Assembly: GCA_001802455.1 (NCBI GenBank)
Contig: MGXZ01000008.1
Coordinates: forward strand, 1-36,135
Direction: 5' to 3'
Origin: Gammaproteobacteria bacterium RIFCSPHIGHO2_12_FULL_39_24
GTDB taxonomy: Bacteria; Pseudomonadota; Gammaproteobacteria; Coxiellales; Coxiellaceae
DNA: 36,135 nt
The notes beneath the pieces are model-generated. The model ran no database searches, was not told the origin of the DNA, and was given only the letters and a program-made list of their open reading frames with translations. The stretch's first letter is position 1; each line of letters starts with the position of its first letter. A program made the translations under genes and the position numbers. Below are positions 33,819-36,135 of this stretch, piece by piece.

Positions 33819-33951
33819 CCTGCCTATCCGGTTGTCACCCAATGAGGAGTTTTTATCTGAAATTTCTTCCGAAAATCCCGCTAAAACCGTGGCGTCAGAT
33901 GCTGAAACTTCACGTGAATCACCCGGTTTGTGTGTTAACCGGATAGGCAGG
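33819..33951. repeat. Element with 15-bp inverted repeats (133 bp)
   Basis: CCTGCCTATCCGGTT at 33819-33833 and its exact complement at 33937-33951; the similarity continues outward into T-rich flanks. The interior is unrelated to the GAATTAAG-type repeats. A 77-codon minus-strand frame (33789-34022) crosses it, but it has no ribosome site and resembles no family I can name. It lies just upstream of the promoter of the 1056-aa gene. Confidence 0.7.
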
Positions 33952-34084
33952 CAAAATTCAGCCGTTCTGTTCTGATTTTGCTCTTCCTGTGTTTGGCCTG
34001 GCCATGTTAATCCGCGCATCACGTTTTTCCAATCTATTGCACTTAAAATATATTCTAAGCAATTAAAATTAAGGGGATATTAAA

Positions 34085-34224
34085 TTTTAAGCGCTGACAA
34101 TTTGCACTCGCTCGCAGTCGTTACTACCCTTGTTTTCGTGTGCTTAATATATAAACATAGGGGACACAAAAACAAGGCGGGATCTTGCAACGGCTTCTCG
34201 CTACTTTAAATTAGCGCTTAATTC
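34085..34224. repeat. Palindromic repeat element, copy D (~140 bp)
   Basis: The ends TTTTAAGCGCT (34085-34095) and AGCGCTTAATTC (34213-34224) form an imperfect inverted repeat like that of module 2 in copies B and C. The centre pairs 34128-34141 with 34164-34177 (CCTTGTTTT-type arms, 13 of 14 matches). The loop is longer and different from copies A-C, so this is a diverged member. It lies between the 1056-aa gene promoter and the 3' end of the PEBP-family gene. Confidence 0.7.
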
Positions 34225-34237
34225 ATTTAAGGAAGCT

Positions 34238-34705
34238 TTATTGATGAATAATTTTCTTTGCCAGTATATGGCCATGCATTTTTTCTTCTACTATTTTTCC
34301 TGACATTGACTCATTGTTAGAAAAACGCGTATCCAGCACAAATAATTCAACTGAAACAGGATGATACCGATTTTCCCAACAACGTGAATGATAAGCTTGT
34401 ATTCCCCAGCTATTCACACCTTGATTGGTTTGTAGCATGTGATGATCGATACTGAAAGATAAGTTTTTTGTATCTACCGGCAAATTGTAAACAACCCAAT
34501 AATAATGCGACGGATCTTTAATGATCACCGCCAATGAGGTTGCTTCCGGCGACACACCACTCCAACGTAATTGTGGCGATTCACTTTTTTGCGCACAAAC
34601 AGTTTGTTTTTCCGTGCCAAAAAATTGCGCGTGAAGACGCAAATGATCAGGATGTCCAGCATTATTTCCCAACAAATACGCTACTAAAGTTAATGTATCC
34701 AGCAT
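34238..34705 (-). CDS. YbhB/YbcL-type phosphatidylethanolamine-binding protein
   Basis: A 155-aa PEBP (Raf-kinase-inhibitor-like) family protein; the bacterial members have no settled role. The core reads SPQLRWSGVSPEATSLAVIIKDPS ... YYWVVYNLPVDTKNLSF, then WGIQAYHSRCWEN and YHPVSVELFVLDTRF, the usual order of ligand-pocket segments. The common HxxG and GPCPP stretches are altered (the latter reads YHSRCWEN). There is no signal peptide, so it is probably cytoplasmic. It is divergent from cdd. Confidence 0.8.
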   Translation of the reverse strand: MLDTLTLVAYLLGNNAGHPDHLRLHAQFFGTEKQTVCAQKSESPQLRWSGVSPEATSLAVIIKDPSHYYWVVYNLPVDTKNLSFSIDHHMLQTNQGVNSWGIQAYHSRCWENRYHPVSVELFVLDTRFSNNESMSGKIVEEKMHGHILAKKIIHQ

Positions 34706-34796
34706 ATGAACTCGTCCTGAGTCAAAATTCCATTTATAATGGTCGCCCTAGAATTGAGACAATTTGATTATACGAGAGCTGAAAGGAGAATGGAAT

Positions 34797-35204
34797 TTGA
34801 AAACACCCCCTCGCGATATGCTTGATGCCGCAAAAGCGGTACTGCCAAATGCTTATGCACCTTATTCCCATTTTTCAGTTGCCGCCTGTGTACGCGCAAG
34901 TAATGGAAAATTATTTGTGGGATGTAATATTGAAAATGCTGCTTTTCCAGTGGGCATGTGCGCAGAAGTTGGTGCGATCAGCGCTTTATTTGCAAACGGC
35001 CACCAAACCATTTCAGAAACATTAATTTTAGTGCCTGATCATAAAATTTGCTCGCCCTGTGGCGCCTGTCGGCAACGCTTTTTAGAATGCGCATCATCAG
35101 ACATGATTTTTCATTTGTGCACATTGGATGGAAAATACCAATCAGCTACACTCACAGAATTATTACCATTTGCATTTGGGCCAAAAAATTTAAGGGAAAA
35201 ATAA
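34797..35204 (+). CDS. cdd: Cytidine deaminase
   Basis: Zinc enzyme converting cytidine and deoxycytidine to uridine and deoxyuridine in pyrimidine salvage. I choose TTG 34797 (135 aa), because AAGGAGA lies at the right distance and the protein then begins about 20 residues before the AYAPYSHFSVAA core; no in-frame ATG is available there, and TTG 34764 would add 11 residues. Catalytic motifs are CNIENAAFP, CAEVGAI (zinc Cys and catalytic Glu) and PCGACRQ (two zinc Cys). The next gene starts directly at the stop, so they are co-transcribed. Confidence 0.93.
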   Translation: MKTPPRDMLDAAKAVLPNAYAPYSHFSVAACVRASNGKLFVGCNIENAAFPVGMCAEVGAISALFANGHQTISETLILVPDHKICSPCGACRQRFLECASSDMIFHLCTLDGKYQSATLTELLPFAFGPKNLREK

Positions 35205-36020
35205 ATGACACACTCATCCATTCTCGCGGCAAAAATTATTTCAGAAAAAGCACCTGGATTTAAACCTAAACTGGCGATGACATTGGGATCCGGTTTGGGT
35301 GATCTTGCTTTGATGCTCACCGATGCAATTAAAATTCCATATTCTGATTTACCTGATTTCCCGCCATGCACAGTCATAGGACATGCCGGTAATTTGTGGT
35401 TAGGAAAATTAAATGGTGTGCCAATGGCTTGTTTGCAAGGTCGTGCGCATTTTTATGAAGGCGTTTCAAATTCCGTTGCAAAAACTTATATTCGTGCGAT
35501 GAAATTAATCGGTTGTGAATCTGTTTTATTAACCAATGCAGCTGGTTCCATGCGCGAACACATTGCAACAGGTGATCTGGTTTTAATTCGTGATCATATT
35601 AATTTTCAATTTACGAATGTGTTAGCAGGACCAAACGACGACGAATTTGGTGAGCGTTTTACTGGAATGGATAATGCTTATGATAATGCATTACGTGAAA
35701 AATTATTATCTTCTGCAAACAAACTCAATATTAAACTACATGATGGTGTTTATTTCGGTGTGCTGGGACCCAGCTTTGAAACACCTGCTGAAATTCGTTG
35801 TTTTAAAATAATGGGCGGTGATGTCGTTGCAATGTCACTCGTCAATGAAGTCATCACGGCGCGTCATTGTGGTATGCGTGTTGCTGCCATTTCTGTGATC
35901 AGCAACATGGCCTCTGGCATGAGTGATGTGAACATCAGTCATGAATTAACATTAGCGGGCGTAAAAGTGGCTGCTGAAAATTTGAAAAAATTGGTGTTGG
36001 AATTTATTGGTCGATATTAA
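35205..36020 (+). CDS. punA: Purine nucleoside phosphorylase (trimeric type)
   Basis: Phosphorolysis of purine nucleosides to base and (deoxy)ribose 1-phosphate. The 271-aa length and motifs fit the trimeric PNP family: GSGLGDLA (phosphate site), VIGHAGNLWLGKLNG, GRAHFYEG, TNAAGS, and LGPSFETPAEIR with the following GGDVVAMS. It begins immediately after the cdd stop, so cdd and this gene form a nucleoside-salvage pair. XapA-like substrate preference cannot be excluded. Confidence 0.93.
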   Translation: MTHSSILAAKIISEKAPGFKPKLAMTLGSGLGDLALMLTDAIKIPYSDLPDFPPCTVIGHAGNLWLGKLNGVPMACLQGRAHFYEGVSNSVAKTYIRAMKLIGCESVLLTNAAGSMREHIATGDLVLIRDHINFQFTNVLAGPNDDEFGERFTGMDNAYDNALREKLLSSANKLNIKLHDGVYFGVLGPSFETPAEIRCFKIMGGDVVAMSLVNEVITARHCGMRVAAISVISNMASGMSDVNISHELTLAGVKVAAENLKKLVLEFIGRY

Positions 36021-36135
36021 ATTTGCTTCGGTATGCGCGGGTGAATTATTACAGATGGTATGGACCCCGCCCCTTACTAAAGACTTCTAAGTGAGCCAGA
36101 ATGAAGGTGTTAACAATCATTCAAATTTCAGCGGA

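Noticed and set aside
33789-34022. 77-codon minus-strand open frame
   Set aside because: It is largely made of the 15-bp inverted-repeat element and its surroundings, has no Shine-Dalgarno site, and overlaps the PmrA-like box of the 1056-aa gene. Described under the repeat instead of as a gene.
36101-36135. ATG-initiated open frame at the right edge
   Set aside because: Only about 11 codons are visible, with a weak ribosome site and no recognisable start; too little to call a gene.

Overview
The window reads as a chromosomal segment of a low-GC gammaproteobacterium, most likely of the order Legionellales (a Coxiella/Rickettsiella/Berkiella-like intracellular bacterium). Four things point there. 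Housekeeping synteny is gammaproteobacterial: lolB / tRNA-Gln / prs / rplY / pth facing hemA / prfA / prmC, and mrcA facing pil genes / aroK / aroB. The gene ispE, which usually sits between lolB and prs, is missing, as expected if isoprenoids come from the mevalonate route used by Legionella and Coxiella. An OmpA-like lipoprotein resembles IcmN/DotK of the Dot/Icm type IVB secretion system. Finally, csrA and three unrecognised genes carry tandem TTAA-N7-TTAA boxes 10-11 bp upstream of a -10 hexamer, the layout of PmrA-regulated promoters in Legionella and Coxiella.

Layout. 1-1323: unassigned edge sequence and an AAA-type ATPase gene broken by one in-frame stop. 1324-4464 (minus strand): pth, rplY, prs, tRNA-Gln(TTG), lolB. 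4553-8722 (plus): hemA, prfA, prmC, hemH (haem synthesis and translation termination). 8596-10843 (minus): a GT9 glycosyltransferase and an O-antigen-ligase-like protein. 10917-11714: a palindromic repeat, then rdgB. 11729-13551 (minus): IcmN-like lipoprotein, a TIGR02444-like protein and an unknown 184-aa protein. 13767-16536 (plus): L,D-transpeptidase, ubiC, a toxin-antitoxin-like pair, ubiA. 16552-18900 (minus): PBP1a. 19018-24742 (plus): a shortened pilM-N-O-Q set, aroK, aroB, dacB. 24743-34237: accessory-looking stretch with repeat elements, two large unknown genes (409 and 1056 aa), prlC, rpiA and csrA. 34238-36020: PEBP-family protein, then cdd and a purine nucleoside phosphorylase.

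Two signals stand out. The first is a probable PmrA-type regulon: csrA and the 184-, 409- and 1056-aa genes share the same promoter architecture, and the three unknown proteins are candidate Dot/Icm substrates (inference). The second is an undescribed-looking family of short palindromic mobile elements. Two copies of about 0.5 kb (24767-25265 and 28912-29425) have terminal inverted repeats and 7-bp target duplications, and carry a long hairpin whose arms covary between copies. Shorter relatives lie at 10917-11050 and 34085-34224.

All calls come from reading the sequence and from family knowledge; no database search was run.
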